Origin: Gemmatimonadota bacterium
GTDB taxonomy: Bacteria; Gemmatimonadota; Gemmatimonadetes; Longimicrobiales; Gaopeijiaceae
NCBI GenBank assembly: GCA_002724575.1
Contig: PBPC01000091.1
Coordinates: 1-59,619 of the forward strand
Length of the DNA: 59,619 bases
Reading direction: 5' to 3'
In this document: piece after piece, positions 37,885 through 46,607 of the stretch
Numbering within the stretch: the first letter of the stretch is position 1
Layout of the letters: each line of letters starts with the position of its first letter
The notes under the pieces: generated by a model
Databases searched by the model: none
What the model saw: the letters and a program-made list of their open reading frames with translations, nothing else
Told to the model about the DNA's origin: nothing
Made by a program: the position numbers and the translations under genes

Positions 37885-38196
37885 TCAGTATCTTGTAGAA
37901 GTTTTCAACAGATGCGGACTACAGATACAACTGGGATAAAGCCTTACTGGGCACAAAATATTCACTGTGTCTTGAAGGCACAGAAGGTGCAGCCCTTTTG
38001 TACCTAATACCAAAGCCACAACTGGATCATACGGGAGCACAAGACACTTCAGATAAGACCGCAATCCCAACGCCGCGAGGCTTAAAAAGTTAGAGCCACA
38101 GGTGCATCTTGCAAACCCCAGAACATTTGAAAAGCACCAGTATCTTTAGCTCTCAGATACTCGAAAGCGTACTTGTTAATTTATCCGACTGATGCA
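37885..38196 (-). other. 312-base gap between smc and rsfS with nothing convincing
   Basis: I looked for genes, tRNAs, terminators and promoters here. An open frame of about 61 codons on the minus strand lacks family features and Shine-Dalgarno and looks like chance. No long inverted repeat, no tRNA TTCGAA loop, and no near-consensus -35/-10 pair was seen. The smc promoter is presumably within this stretch. Confidence 0.5.
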
Positions 38197-38562
38197 CTAC
38201 GATTCGTTAGAGACGTCCCAACGAGGCGCATCACCCCAAAGGTCCTCAAGCTGATAAAATATCCGTGCCTCAGGATGCAATACATGGACGACAAAGTCGA
38301 TGTAGTCTAACAAAACCCAACGGCCTCCTCGTATCCCTTCAATATGGCCTGGGCGGACACCCTCTACCTTTAGTTCATCAACCACGTGTTCCGCTATCGC
38401 CCTGACCTGCACATCTGAAGTTCCACTAACCAAGACAAAGAAATCTGTAGCTGTAGAGATTCCCCTGAGATCAAGCACAACGAGTTCGTGTGCCTTAAGC
38501 TCAAGCGCTAGGTCAAGAGCTCGGGTGACATCGGTAGGAAAGTCCACTGCTAAGACTTCCAA
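38197..38562 (-). CDS. rsfS: Ribosomal silencing factor RsfS
   Basis: Small factor (121 residues) that binds L14 and blocks subunit joining under starvation. The family motif LVVLDLRGISTATDFFVLVSGTSDVQVRAIA and the C-terminal EGIRGGRWVLLDYIDFVVHVLHPEAR are clear. The start is uncertain: a TTG at 38562 opens the frame, and a GTG at 38550 is another candidate. It lies 46 bases downstream of rplI. Confidence 0.93.
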   Translation of the reverse strand: MEVLAVDFPTDVTRALDLALELKAHELVVLDLRGISTATDFFVLVSGTSDVQVRAIAEHVVDELKVEGVRPGHIEGIRGGRWVLLDYIDFVVHVLHPEARIFYQLEDLWGDAPRWDVSNES

Positions 38563-38608
38563 AGTCTTCGGCAGGTTGCGGCGGACATAGCCACTCTAAT
38601 GCCAAGAC

Positions 38609-39061
38609 CTACTCACGCTCAATATGCACCTCTACATGAGCTTGAACCTCTCCATGGAGATTAAGTGGGACCTCCCACACACCTAGCATTTTGATCGGCT
38701 CATCTAACAAAATTGCTCGCCGGTTGAGCTCAAAATCCATACCGGATTCATTGATGCGATCGGCGATGTCAGCGGTAGTAACTGACCCGAACAATTTCCC
38801 GTCATCTCCAGCACGTGCATAGAAGGTGATAGGAGAAATATCTTCAAGCTGGGAAGCTCTTCGACCTGCTTCGAGGAAGTCGCGTTTGGACCGCTCTTCT
38901 GACTGAGCCTGCTCTTGTTCAAGCTTCTCTATGTTCGCTTGGGTTGCAGTATACGCTAGCCCCTGAGGAATCAAATAATTCCTTCCGTATCCAGGCTTAA
39001 CCTTTATCACCTCTCCAGCCTCACCAAGGTTCTCGACAGATTGTTTTAAGATCAGCTTCAT
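38609..39061 (-). CDS. rplI: 50S ribosomal protein L9 (bL9)
   Basis: 150 residues. The N-terminal domain is textbook (MKLILKQSVENLGEAGEVIKVKPGYGRNYLIPQGLA), followed by a connecting helix (about 45-80) and the C-terminal domain (LFGSVTTADIADRI). A GGAGGAATGATG start region has two consecutive ATGs; the second (39061) has the proper four-base spacing from GGAGG. It follows the DUF2232 gene by 16 bases, in the S6/S18-L9 neighbourhood. Confidence 0.96.
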   Translation of the reverse strand: MKLILKQSVENLGEAGEVIKVKPGYGRNYLIPQGLAYTATQANIEKLEQEQAQSEERSKRDFLEAGRRASQLEDISPITFYARAGDDGKLFGSVTTADIADRINESGMDFELNRRAILLDEPIKMLGVWEVPLNLHGEVQAHVEVHIERE

Positions 39062-39077
39062 CATTCCTCCAGAGGGT

Positions 39078-40010
39078 CTAGCGCGCAGCTAACTGTTCCG
39101 AGCGCTTCCGAAAATCTAAATAGATATCCGCAATTCCGATTAGAATCGCACCGCCCAGTACTATCGGAGGAACGATAACCAAACCGAAAATCGTCATAGC
39201 GTAACCAAGAACTGAGAATCCCCCAGTTATGAATACGATGACAGCCGCACCACGCACGGCACAGAGTGCACCGATGAACACTACTGCATTAGATCCTACA
39301 CGCTGCAGTGGTTCACTCCATCGAGTGAATAGCAAGAAAAGCCCGACTACAAAGATCCAGATAAGATGATCATTAAAACGAAAGCTCTTAACCGATCCAA
39401 GTACTTCTTCACTCCTTCCAGAAAATAAAGTGAATAACCACCAAGAAAGGAGAAGTGCACTCATCGAAGCGAGAGCAGTCAAGGCTGGAAATATCAGAAC
39501 CTGCACCTCCGCAGTCTGATAAAGGGCCGAAATAAAAGCAGGAGTCAACCATTCACTACCACCAAGGGCAATAACTTGGGCAACCGTAGCTCTGACCCGG
39601 TCGGATATTACCCAATCCACAACATTCCAGGCACCGGGAATCAAGGTCATCAATATTACCAGAACCATTAAAGCCCCAAAGACAGCTTCAAGAGCACGAT
39701 CTGAGATCTTCATTCCTGGACGAACTATAGACAGCCCCACAAAGCTACCTCCCAGTAATAAGGCCCATCCACGCTCTAGGTACCACATCCCATCATATGG
39801 GCCAATCATCACAATGAGCATAGCTATCAGCGTGGCACTTAAAATCGCATACCTGTGAGGCAGGTTAGTCGCTACGAGTACAAGGAATGGGACTGCCACC
39901 AACACTGATGGCCTGGCTGTAGACGTTAAAAGCACGAGCACAAACAGCACACCAGCACGCAGCCAGTCACTTTTCCGGAAGACTGATGCCCTCCGTGTCA
40001 GATCTGGCAT
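39078..40010 (-). CDS. DUF2232 (YybS-like) multi-pass membrane protein
   Basis: A 310-residue integral membrane protein with about 8-9 hydrophobic helices. The C-terminal helices (VLGYAMTIFGLVIVPPIVLGGAILI) and the location between rpsR and rplI match DUF2232/YybS. The function is unknown. It is 9 bases downstream of the fused S6-S18 gene and 16 bases upstream of rplI, so it is probably cotranscribed with them. Confidence 0.78.
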   Translation of the reverse strand: MPDLTRRASVFRKSDWLRAGVLFVLVLLTSTARPSVLVAVPFLVLVATNLPHRYAILSATLIAMLIVMIGPYDGMWYLERGWALLLGGSFVGLSIVRPGMKISDRALEAVFGALMVLVILMTLIPGAWNVVDWVISDRVRATVAQVIALGGSEWLTPAFISALYQTAEVQVLIFPALTALASMSALLLSWWLFTLFSGRSEEVLGSVKSFRFNDHLIWIFVVGLFLLFTRWSEPLQRVGSNAVVFIGALCAVRGAAVIVFITGGFSVLGYAMTIFGLVIVPPIVLGGAILIGIADIYLDFRKRSEQLAAR

Positions 40011-40019
40011 AAAGTCAGG

Positions 40020-40709
40020 CTATCCCTGGTGGCTACGTGTGTAAGGCAACAAAGCCAGATAGCGTGCACGCTTCACTGCTCGTCCTAATTGCCTCTGGAA
40101 CGCAGCAGTCACTTTTGTCGTGCGCTTGGGCAAAATCTTCCCCTGTTCAGTAACGAAATTGGAAAGGGTTCCCACATCCTTGTAGTTCAAGGCAATAATT
40201 GGAGGTCCTTCCATACGTTGGCGGCGCCCCCGTGGACCCGTAAACTCTGGGGGGCCAGATACTCGATGCTCAGATTCAGTATCTTCACCATCTTCCTCTT
40301 CACCTAGACCAGGTTCAGCATCGGTCGGAGGCTCTTGCTGATCATCTCCATCTTCATTTTCGTCTTCATCTTTGATTCTCTTTGGCCGAGGCTCTCCCAT
40401 TATAGAGTCTCCCCCAGTAGGCTCTCCTTCGTTGAGAACCAAGAGATAGCGGACGATATCATCATCTAGCTTGAGCATCCTTTCATACTCCGGTAACGCT
40501 TCCGGTACCGCAGTAAAATGGGCTGCCACGTAATAACCTCTAGACAGCTTATTAATTGGATACGCTAGCTGTCTGGTTCCCCAGTGATCGATTGCCGAAA
40601 CTTCACCACCCTTGGAGGTTGCCAGCTGGTGAAGGTGATCGAGCTTGGCAGTGATAGCGCTTTCTTCAAGCGCGGGGTCGAGAATGTAAACGACCTCGTA
40701 GAGTCGCAT
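40020..40709 (-). CDS. rpsF-rpsR: Fused ribosomal proteins S6 (bS6) and S18 (bS18)
   Basis: One uninterrupted 229-residue frame joins two ribosomal proteins usually encoded separately. S6 occupies about 1-97 ([38 protein letters not shown]). A linker of about 50-60 residues (about 98-158) is very acidic around 113-145. S18 occupies about 150-226 ([39 protein letters not shown]). S6 and S18 form a heterodimer on the 30S platform. An in-frame ATG at 40400 (residue 104) has a strong GGGGGAG Shine-Dalgarno seven bases before it, so free linker-S18 may also be made. The main start ATG at 40709 has GAGGGA eight bases upstream. No ssb gene lies between the two halves. Confidence 0.93.
   Translation of the reverse strand: MRLYEVVYILDPALEESAITAKLDHLHQLATSKGGEVSAIDHWGTRQLAYPINKLSRGYYVAAHFTAVPEALPEYERMLKLDDDIVRYLLVLNEGEPTGGDSIMGEPRPKRIKDEDENEDGDDQQEPPTDAEPGLGEEEDGEDTESEHRVSGPPEFTGPRGRRQRMEGPPIIALNYKDVGTLSNFVTEQGKILPKRTTKVTAAFQRQLGRAVKRARYLALLPYTRSHQG
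40398..40415 (-). promoter_or_regulatory. Internal Shine-Dalgarno and ATG inside the S6-S18 fusion
   Basis: On the minus strand GGGGGAGA (40408-40415) precedes an in-frame ATG (40398-40400) by seven bases. Initiation here would give a 126-residue protein made of the acidic linker plus S18. It may be a relic of an ancestral separate rpsR start, or an active second start. Purine-rich stretches can occur by chance in codons, so activity is unproven. Confidence 0.5.
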
Positions 40710-40716
40710 GATTTGT

Positions 40717-40732
40717 TCCCTCGGTCCGTAGG
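40717..40732 (-). promoter_or_regulatory. Possible S6:S18 autoregulatory leader element plus ribosome binding site
   Basis: Just upstream of the fused gene the leader reads CCTACGGACCGAGG (40719-40732), with the GAGGGA ribosome binding site at its 3' end (40717-40722). Known rpsF leaders in several phyla contain a conserved CCG bulge bound by S6:S18. The ACCG here is reminiscent, but I could not fold the RNA. Treat it as a hint only. Confidence 0.25.
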
Positions 40733-40816
40733 TTTGTAACGGGCCCCGTCGATTCAGCCAATATCATTGCGAGAGCGGCTACCCACGGAGCGGGATGTCT
40801 GTTCTTGTAAACATCA

Positions 40817-40856
40817 GTACTACCTGGAAAACCTAGTTGAATCTTAGTACTCCAGG
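40817..40856 (-). repeat. Swapped inverted repeats / paired AGTACT-CCWGG boxes upstream of rpsF-rpsR
   Basis: Reading the minus strand, CCTGGA and GTACTA (40856-40845) are followed after 16 bases by TCCAGG and TAGTAC (40828-40817). Each hexamer is the exact complement of its partner, but the order is swapped, as in mutually exclusive stems or a pseudoknot topology. Read as DNA, it is two direct copies of AGTACT-(A)-CCWGGA spaced 30 bases apart. It lies about 110-150 bases before the gene start, in the gap after the M20... hppA-side operon boundary. Confidence 0.55.
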
Positions 40857-40895
40857 AAGCATACGAAGCAACAATAAGTTTTCACAGGACGCCTA

Positions 40896-42095
40896 TTAAT
40901 TTGCTGCTGCCCTCTGAACTGCAGTGATTAGGTGGGGATACCGTGCATAACCCCACTGAGCCTCTTCAACATTTAATCGCTCACGGTTTGTATGTGCAAA
41001 GCCCTCCTCTCCGGGAGCGAAACCAATCGTCGGAATCCCGTGAATCCCACAAGACCAGCCCCCATCCGTTGCAAACAACCACGGTCGAACGACAGCCCTT
41101 CCCTCACCTCTTTGTAGACCCACAGCACCAGCTGCACTGGTGACAACTGGATGCTCTGGGTCCATCAGAAATCCAGGAGTGAACAGACTCCTCTCTTCTT
41201 GGATTCCTGTGTACGTAGTTTGAAGTTCTTTTGCCATCCGCACTTCGTAGGACAACCCCTCGGGTAACAGAGGGATCTGGCCCTTGATCGAGCGCCTGAC
41301 CCTATCAAGAAGTGAATCATCATCGTCAGATGGCAAAATCCTCCAATCTAAAGCCAAAATAACCTTGTCCGGAATTACATTTCGACTCTCTGGAAGAACA
41401 TCCACAGTCGTAGCAATCAAACTAGCAGGCCCTAGTACCGGATCAGCCTCTTGGTTTTCACCCAACTCTCTTACTGCGACCAATACATCCCCCAGCAGGT
41501 CTAAGGCATTCCTAGCACGATCAGGGGCACTTGCGTGTCCAGCTAACCCAGTGATTACGACTTCAAGCTCTGCACGGCCTCGATGGCCAATACATACATC
41601 TCCGTGCGTCGCCTCACCAATGATCACTACTGCCGGATCAACTGTGCCTGACTCTAAGAGATGTTTCATTCCTAGCCCACCACGTTCCTCAAGAACCGTG
41701 TGAGCCACGATGACATCACCAGGAGCTTGTCCAATCATTGAGGCTGCTGCATACGTCTGCAGAGCAAGGGGGCCTTTTATATCCATAGAACCACGTCCAT
41801 GGAGAAAACCATCCCTCACCTCTCCGCTAAACGGGGGCACTTCCCACTCCGAATGATCACCTTCGGCAACGACATCTAGGTGGCAGTTTAGCATGGCAGG
41901 AGGTGCATCCCCTGCTCCCACGGCAACACCTATGACATTGCCTGTATTGTCGATGTGAACATCACTCAGACCGAGCACCTCCATTTCCGCCTTGAGCCGA
42001 GAGGCAACTTCTCTCTCTTCCCCAGGAAGTCCTGGGATGCTGATCAGCTCACCGGCAAATGCAAGTGCATTCTCAAAACTCGGCTCCTTCGGCAT
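40896..42095 (-). CDS. M20-family metallopeptidase/deacylase (ArgE/DapE/YgeY-like)
   Basis: Dinuclear zinc hydrolase of 399 residues. It has the metal ligand motif NCHLDVV (His72, Asp74), the bridging Asp105 in GRGSMDIKG, the catalytic Glu pair in TVLEERGGLG (136-137), the GEATHGDVCIGHRGRAEL segment before the dimerisation domain, and a C-terminal histidine in EEGFAHTNRERLN. The substrate cannot be assigned: amino-acid deacetylation, desuccinylation and peptide cleavage are all possible. Its ATG overlaps the hppA stop by one base (TAATG), indicating coupling. Confidence 0.88.
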   Translation of the reverse strand: MPKEPSFENALAFAGELISIPGLPGEEREVASRLKAEMEVLGLSDVHIDNTGNVIGVAVGAGDAPPAMLNCHLDVVAEGDHSEWEVPPFSGEVRDGFLHGRGSMDIKGPLALQTYAAASMIGQAPGDVIVAHTVLEERGGLGMKHLLESGTVDPAVVIIGEATHGDVCIGHRGRAELEVVITGLAGHASAPDRARNALDLLGDVLVAVRELGENQEADPVLGPASLIATTVDVLPESRNVIPDKVILALDWRILPSDDDDSLLDRVRRSIKGQIPLLPEGLSYEVRMAKELQTTYTGIQEERSLFTPGFLMDPEHPVVTSAAGAVGLQRGEGRAVVRPWLFATDGGWSCGIHGIPTIGFAPGEEGFAHTNRERLNVEEAQWGYARYPHLITAVQRAAAN

Positions 42096-44215
42096 TAGCT
42101 GAAGAGTGTTTGGATCACGTCTATGATCCTGGAAAGCGAATCACCCTCTGCATTAAGTCCGTGCACTTCTACAAACCAAGGGGCAAGTACCAGTGACACT
42201 ACACTCATCAGCTTGATCAAAATATTCAGAGATGGCCCTGAGGTATCCTTGAATGGATCTCCTACGGTATCTCCTACAACGGCAGCCTTGTGAGAATCGG
42301 ATCCCTTACCACCATATGCTCCACCCTCGATGTATTTCTTTGCATTATCCCAAGCGCCACCGGCATTCGCCATAAAAAGAGCCATAAGTACACCGGTAAC
42401 TGTAGCGCCCGCCAACAAACCTCCGAGTGCCTCTACTCCTAGTACATAACCAACAAGTACCGGGGCGAGGACCGCTGTTATGCCGGGTAAGATCATTTCC
42501 CTTAATGCGGCAGTTGTGGAAATATCTACACATCGAGCCGAATCTGGCTTGGCCGTGCCTTCCATAATCCCCGGAATTTCTCGGAATTGTCGACGAACCT
42601 CATCGACCATACCCTGGGCAGCTCGACCTACTGCAGTCATTGTTAATGCTGCAACGAAAAATGGAAGACATCCACCGAGAAAGAGACCAATTACCACCAG
42701 TGGATCAAGGATATTGATCCCGCTTTCCTGGAGGCCAACCTTAGATGAGTATGCTGAAAATAGTGCTAGAGCAGTGAGAGCAGCCGACCCAATTGCGAAT
42801 CCCTTGCCGATAGCGGCTGTTGTATTTCCGATCGCATCGAGTGAGTCTGTAATCTCCCTAGTCTCTGGACCCAGTCCGCTCATCTCGCTAATCCCACCTG
42901 CGTTATCTGCGATGGGTCCGTAAGCATCAACTGACATCGTCACACCAACAGTTGCTAGCATACCAACTGCTGCTATCCCGATACCGTATAGACCCGCATA
43001 GTTAAAGGCGGTCCAAATCGCAGCGCAAATGAGGAAAACCGGGAAGACCGCTGATTGCATCCCAACAGCTAGCCCGGTGATCAAGTTGGTCGCCGAGCCA
43101 GTTTGGCTAGCTTCCGCAATCTTCTTAACCGGACCCTTGCCCGTGTAATACTCTGTGACCATACCAATAGCCACACCTGCTAGAGTTCCTGCTAGGATTG
43201 CGATCCAGGGTCCAGAAATGGGGAAAGACTGCCCAGCATCAACGTATGTGATTCCCATGCTCTGGACGACGAAATACATAATTCCCAGAAACAGTGCGCC
43301 AGCTATCCACGTCGTTCCATGAAGGGCGTGAGCTGGATTGCGCTTCTCGAGTGTCTTCATCGCGCCGATGCCGACTAGAGATGCCAAGAGACCGACCATC
43401 ACCGTAAGGATTGGGAGTGCGACCGCAGCAGTTCGATGGCCAGCAAGAGCAGGCACTGTCGCTCCAATCGCGATCGTCGCAACAATTGAACCTACATACG
43501 ACTCGAAGATATCAGCACCCATTCCGGCAACGTCACCAACATTGTCCCCCACGTTGTCCGCAATCGTGGCCGGATTCCGCGGATCATCCTCCGGGATACC
43601 TGCTTCGACTTTTCCGACGAGATCAGCCCCTACATCCGCAGCTTTCGTATATATACCGCCTCCGACTCGAGCGAAAAGCGCGATAGAGCTCGCACCCATA
43701 GCAAAGCCTGAGACAATCTCCGCGAAGGTCGCGTACTCACCATCTACTACTGCTCCGGCACCGAAAACCATATAGAGGATGCCAAGTCCCAGGAGTCCAA
43801 GGGCTGCGACGGCAAGTCCCATCACTGCCCCACCGAAGAACGCAATGCGCAGGGCCTTGCCCTGACCCTCTTGATTAGCCGCTGCTGAGGTACGTGTGTT
43901 CGCACGGGTTGCTGCCTTCATACCAAAAAAGCCAGCTGAGACCGAGCTGAGTGCCCCGAAAACATACGCTCCTGCAGGAGTCCACCCGATCGCAAAGCCA
44001 AGCATGACTGTCACCACCAATACAAACCCGGCTAGGACTGTGTATTCACGTTTGAGGAAAGCCATCGCCCCATCGTGAATCTGTTCACCTAGATCAATCA
44101 TAGTCTCGGATCCAGCCGGCTGCTTTTTCAAGTATCGGTAGATAAAGAATGCTATAACCAAGCCGATAAGACCCAGAAGCCATGCCCATTCAGTTACTGC
44201 TACAAAGTCAGTCAT
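42095..44215 (-). CDS. hppA: K+-dependent membrane-bound pyrophosphatase (ion pump)
   Basis: A 706-residue integral membrane pyrophosphatase that pumps ions using PPi hydrolysis. Substrate-site motifs are [20 protein letters not shown] (220-239) and [16 protein letters not shown] near the C-terminus, plus [12 protein letters not shown]. The segment GNTTAA (463-468) has Ala where K+-independent enzymes have Lys, so this belongs to the K+-dependent subfamily. I cannot tell from sequence alone whether it moves H+, Na+ or both. It is followed without a gap by the M20 hydrolase. Confidence 0.95.
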   Translation of the reverse strand: MTDFVAVTEWAWLLGLIGLVIAFFIYRYLKKQPAGSETMIDLGEQIHDGAMAFLKREYTVLAGFVLVVTVMLGFAIGWTPAGAYVFGALSSVSAGFFGMKAATRANTRTSAAANQEGQGKALRIAFFGGAVMGLAVAALGLLGLGILYMVFGAGAVVDGEYATFAEIVSGFAMGASSIALFARVGGGIYTKAADVGADLVGKVEAGIPEDDPRNPATIADNVGDNVGDVAGMGADIFESYVGSIVATIAIGATVPALAGHRTAAVALPILTVMVGLLASLVGIGAMKTLEKRNPAHALHGTTWIAGALFLGIMYFVVQSMGITYVDAGQSFPISGPWIAILAGTLAGVAIGMVTEYYTGKGPVKKIAEASQTGSATNLITGLAVGMQSAVFPVFLICAAIWTAFNYAGLYGIGIAAVGMLATVGVTMSVDAYGPIADNAGGISEMSGLGPETREITDSLDAIGNTTAAIGKGFAIGSAALTALALFSAYSSKVGLQESGINILDPLVVIGLFLGGCLPFFVAALTMTAVGRAAQGMVDEVRRQFREIPGIMEGTAKPDSARCVDISTTAALREMILPGITAVLAPVLVGYVLGVEALGGLLAGATVTGVLMALFMANAGGAWDNAKKYIEGGAYGGKGSDSHKAAVVGDTVGDPFKDTSGPSLNILIKLMSVVSLVLAPWFVEVHGLNAEGDSLSRIIDVIQTLFS

Positions 44216-44258
44216 TGAATCACTCTTATTTTTACCATGATTTGTGAACTATATCTCT

Positions 44259-44828
44259 TTATTGATTGAAGTGGTTCATTGCAGCCTCAGTTCCCTCTTC
44301 AATCCATGCTTCAATCGCGCCTGTCATGATGGGAAGCAGATCTACCACGATGTCCTCGTCCTCCTGGGGCATGCGCGAGAGCACCCAGTCTGCTAAGTCT
44401 TGTCCTTCTGGCTTCAAGCCAACTCCAATTCGGAGCCGAGTATATGCGTCGGACTGTAGCACTCCTGTTACTGACTTGAGCCCCTTGTGTCCCCCGGATC
44501 CTCCCTCTGGTCGAAACCTCACTCGTCCCACATCAAGTGCAGCATCATCCACAACTACCAGAAGGTCTTCTCCGATCTGAAAAGACTCCATCTCACCCAA
44601 TCGTAGCAAGGACAGTCCACTGCGGTTCATATACGTTGTGGGCTTTACCAGCTGCACATGCGACTCGCCGACTTCACCCTCAGCGACGAGAGCGCGGCCC
44701 TCCTTTTCGAAAGAACCAAAACCCCAATCGTAGGCAAGCCGATCAACAACCCACCACCCTACGTTATGCCTTGTAGCGTCGTGTTCAGGACCGGGATTCC
44801 CCAGTCCAACCACAATCTTTACGCACAT
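44259..44828 (-). CDS. pth: Peptidyl-tRNA hydrolase
   Basis: Recycles stalled peptidyl-tRNAs; 189 residues. The opening VGLGNPGPEHDATRHNVGWW contains the catalytic His and Asn, followed by KPTTYMNRSG, VVVDDAALDVGRVRFRPEGG and GGHKGLKSV. It lies 15 bases downstream of rplY, the common prs-rplY-pth order. Confidence 0.97.
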   Translation of the reverse strand: MCVKIVVGLGNPGPEHDATRHNVGWWVVDRLAYDWGFGSFEKEGRALVAEGEVGESHVQLVKPTTYMNRSGLSLLRLGEMESFQIGEDLLVVVDDAALDVGRVRFRPEGGSGGHKGLKSVTGVLQSDAYTRLRIGVGLKPEGQDLADWVLSRMPQEDEDIVVDLLPIMTGAIEAWIEEGTEAAMNHFNQ

Positions 44829-44843
44829 AGGAATGAACCGATC

Positions 44844-45536
44844 CTAATCGCCATCTCCCCCAGAATCGTCCGGTGACCCTTCTGCCTCCGCTGCATCATC
44901 TTCACTCGGCAGAGCTTCCTCGTCCGGTATCTCACCTTCAAGCAATTCATCCTCTTCAACCACGGCCTCCTCAACAACTTTGGGAATTGCCACTGAACAA
45001 ATAGTTCGGCCTTCATCAACTGTGATGTCGATGCCTTTTTCAAGCTCTAGATCATAGACGTGGAGGGAATCGTTAATATCGAGTTCAGAAACATCGACCT
45101 CGATTAGCTCTGGAATCTTCGATGGGATGCACTTTACTGGAAGTTCGTTCATCACCTGCTCAAGCACACCACCACTATTCTTAACACCGACCGGATCTCC
45201 AATCAGACGCAAGGGAACTTCAACATCAACCGCAACACCAGCCTGGATACGGAGAAAATCCACATGAATAAGCGAAGACTTGAATGGGTGGCTCTGAATC
45301 TCACGCACCAAAGTTTGGAATGGTTCACCCACCCCCTCAACCTTGAGATCCACAATTGTATTCTCAGTACTGATCGAATAGAAAAGATTCTCCGCCTCAT
45401 GTATATCCAGCGATAAATGCATGGTACCCAACTCCCTTCCATACAAGACAGCTGGAACCCGGCCCTCCTGACGCAGCTTTCTTGCTACACCCTTTCCCGT
45501 ACCTTCTCGTTTTTGTGCTTTCAGCATAGTAGTCAT
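44844..45536 (-). CDS. rplY: 50S ribosomal protein L25, CTC/TL5 type (bL25) with acidic tail
   Basis: 5S rRNA-binding protein of 230 residues. The N-terminal L25 domain (about 1-95: GTGKGVARKLRQEGRVPAVLYG, FKSSLIHVDFLRI) is followed by the CTC beta domain (about 96-185: LIEVDVSELDINDSLHVYDL). The last ~43 residues are an Asp/Glu-rich low-complexity tail (VVEEDELLEGEIPDEEALPS... GGDGD). Acidic tails do occur in CTC proteins, but this one is long. It lies between prs and pth. Confidence 0.95.
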   Translation of the reverse strand: MTTMLKAQKREGTGKGVARKLRQEGRVPAVLYGRELGTMHLSLDIHEAENLFYSISTENTIVDLKVEGVGEPFQTLVREIQSHPFKSSLIHVDFLRIQAGVAVDVEVPLRLIGDPVGVKNSGGVLEQVMNELPVKCIPSKIPELIEVDVSELDINDSLHVYDLELEKGIDITVDEGRTICSVAIPKVVEEAVVEEDELLEGEIPDEEALPSEDDAAEAEGSPDDSGGDGD

Positions 45537-45562
45537 TGTGGACTCTCGTTCTCCTGATTATC

Positions 45563-45587
45563 GGCCCCCAGGGCTATCCTGGGGCCC
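45563..45587. terminator. GC-rich hairpin between prs and rplY
   Basis: GGCCCCCAGG - GCTAT - CCTGGGGCCC forms a 9-10 bp GC-rich stem with a five-base loop and one mismatch/bulge. It sits in the 57-base gap between the prs stop and the rplY start. There is no T-run on the minus strand, so it may be an attenuator, a processing site or an RNA stabiliser instead of a full terminator. Confidence 0.45.
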
Positions 45588-45593
45588 TTTCCC

Positions 45594-46607
45594 TCAGTTT
45601 TCCTTCGGAATCTCAAAGAGTTTGCTTACAGATTCGTTCGAGTGCACGTGGTGAATTGCCTTAGAGAGCAAGTCAGCTACGGAAAGAATCTCTAGCCTGT
45701 CAGACCGCTTTTCATCTGGAACATGAATCGTATTGGTCACGATCATCTGCTCCAAGGGCGAGTTGGCAAGCCTACTCGGTGCCTCCCCGGAAAGAATCGG
45801 ATGGGTTGCCGCCGCATAAACTGTCTTAGCACCACGGTCCTTGAGTGCTTCGACGGCATTAGCCAGCGAACCTCCTGTATCAACCATGTCATCAACGATC
45901 AGACAAGTCCGATCCTGAACATCACCAACAATGTTTAATACCTCAGACATATTTGCCTTCGGCCTACGTTTATCGATAATCGCCAAGGTCGCCCCAAGAC
46001 GACGGGCAAAACCCCTTGCCATTTTTGCCGCTCCGACATCAGGGGCTATAACTACGAGATCCTCGAGTGCGAGATCCCTGAAGTACTTTGTCACAACCGG
46101 TGCTGCGTAAAGGTGATCAACGGGAATATCAAAGAACCCTTGGATCTGATGCTGATGGAAATCAATTGAGATAACCCGATCAGCTCCAGCTGCTACAATA
46201 AGGTTCGCAGCGAGCTTAGCACCAATCGAGACCCTCGGTTGGTCTTTCCTATCCTGACGACCATATCCGAAATACGGGATAACCGCTGTGACTCGAGCTG
46301 CCGAAGCCCTTTTAGCAGCGTCTAACAGAAGACATAACTCCATGAAGTTGTTCGCAGGAGCTGAAGTGGGTTGGATGATGAAAACGTCCCGCCCACGAGC
46401 ATTGTGGTCTATCCGAACAAAGATTTCACCGTCCGAAAAATCTTTGATCGTCGCTCCTTCTGGCGATTCTCCAAGCTTTTCAGCTATCTCACGTGCTAAC
46501 GAAACATTGGCGCGTCCACTAAGCAGCAGAAGCGGCCCATGCCTGTAAGTGTCTTCCATTTGACCGAAGCTAGAATCTGAATCCCTATAGCTATCATTTG
46601 ATAGCAT
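45594..46607 (-). CDS. prs: Ribose-phosphate pyrophosphokinase (PRPP synthase)
   Basis: Makes PRPP from ribose 5-phosphate and ATP. Motifs are FSDGEIFVRIDHNARGRDVFI, the flexible-loop/ATP region YGRQDRKDQPR, SIDFHQHQIQGFFDIPVDHL, and the PRPP-binding LIVDDMVDTGGSL. The family usually has DLHxxQ; here it is DFHQHQ, a conservative change. The start is ambiguous: ATG 46607 gives 337 residues, whereas ATG 46559 (MEDTYRHGPLLLLSG, 321 residues) fits the family better. Neither has a strong Shine-Dalgarno. Confidence 0.95.
   Translation of the reverse strand: MLSNDSYRDSDSSFGQMEDTYRHGPLLLLSGRANVSLAREIAEKLGESPEGATIKDFSDGEIFVRIDHNARGRDVFIIQPTSAPANNFMELCLLLDAAKRASAARVTAVIPYFGYGRQDRKDQPRVSIGAKLAANLIVAAGADRVISIDFHQHQIQGFFDIPVDHLYAAPVVTKYFRDLALEDLVVIAPDVGAAKMARGFARRLGATLAIIDKRRPKANMSEVLNIVGDVQDRTCLIVDDMVDTGGSLANAVEALKDRGAKTVYAAATHPILSGEAPSRLANSPLEQMIVTNTIHVPDEKRSDRLEILSVADLLSKAIHHVHSNESVSKLFEIPKEN

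Noticed and set aside
37885-38070. 61-codon open frame on the minus strand upstream of smc
   Set aside because: No Shine-Dalgarno, biased composition rich in Leu/Cys, no recognisable motif; treated as chance.
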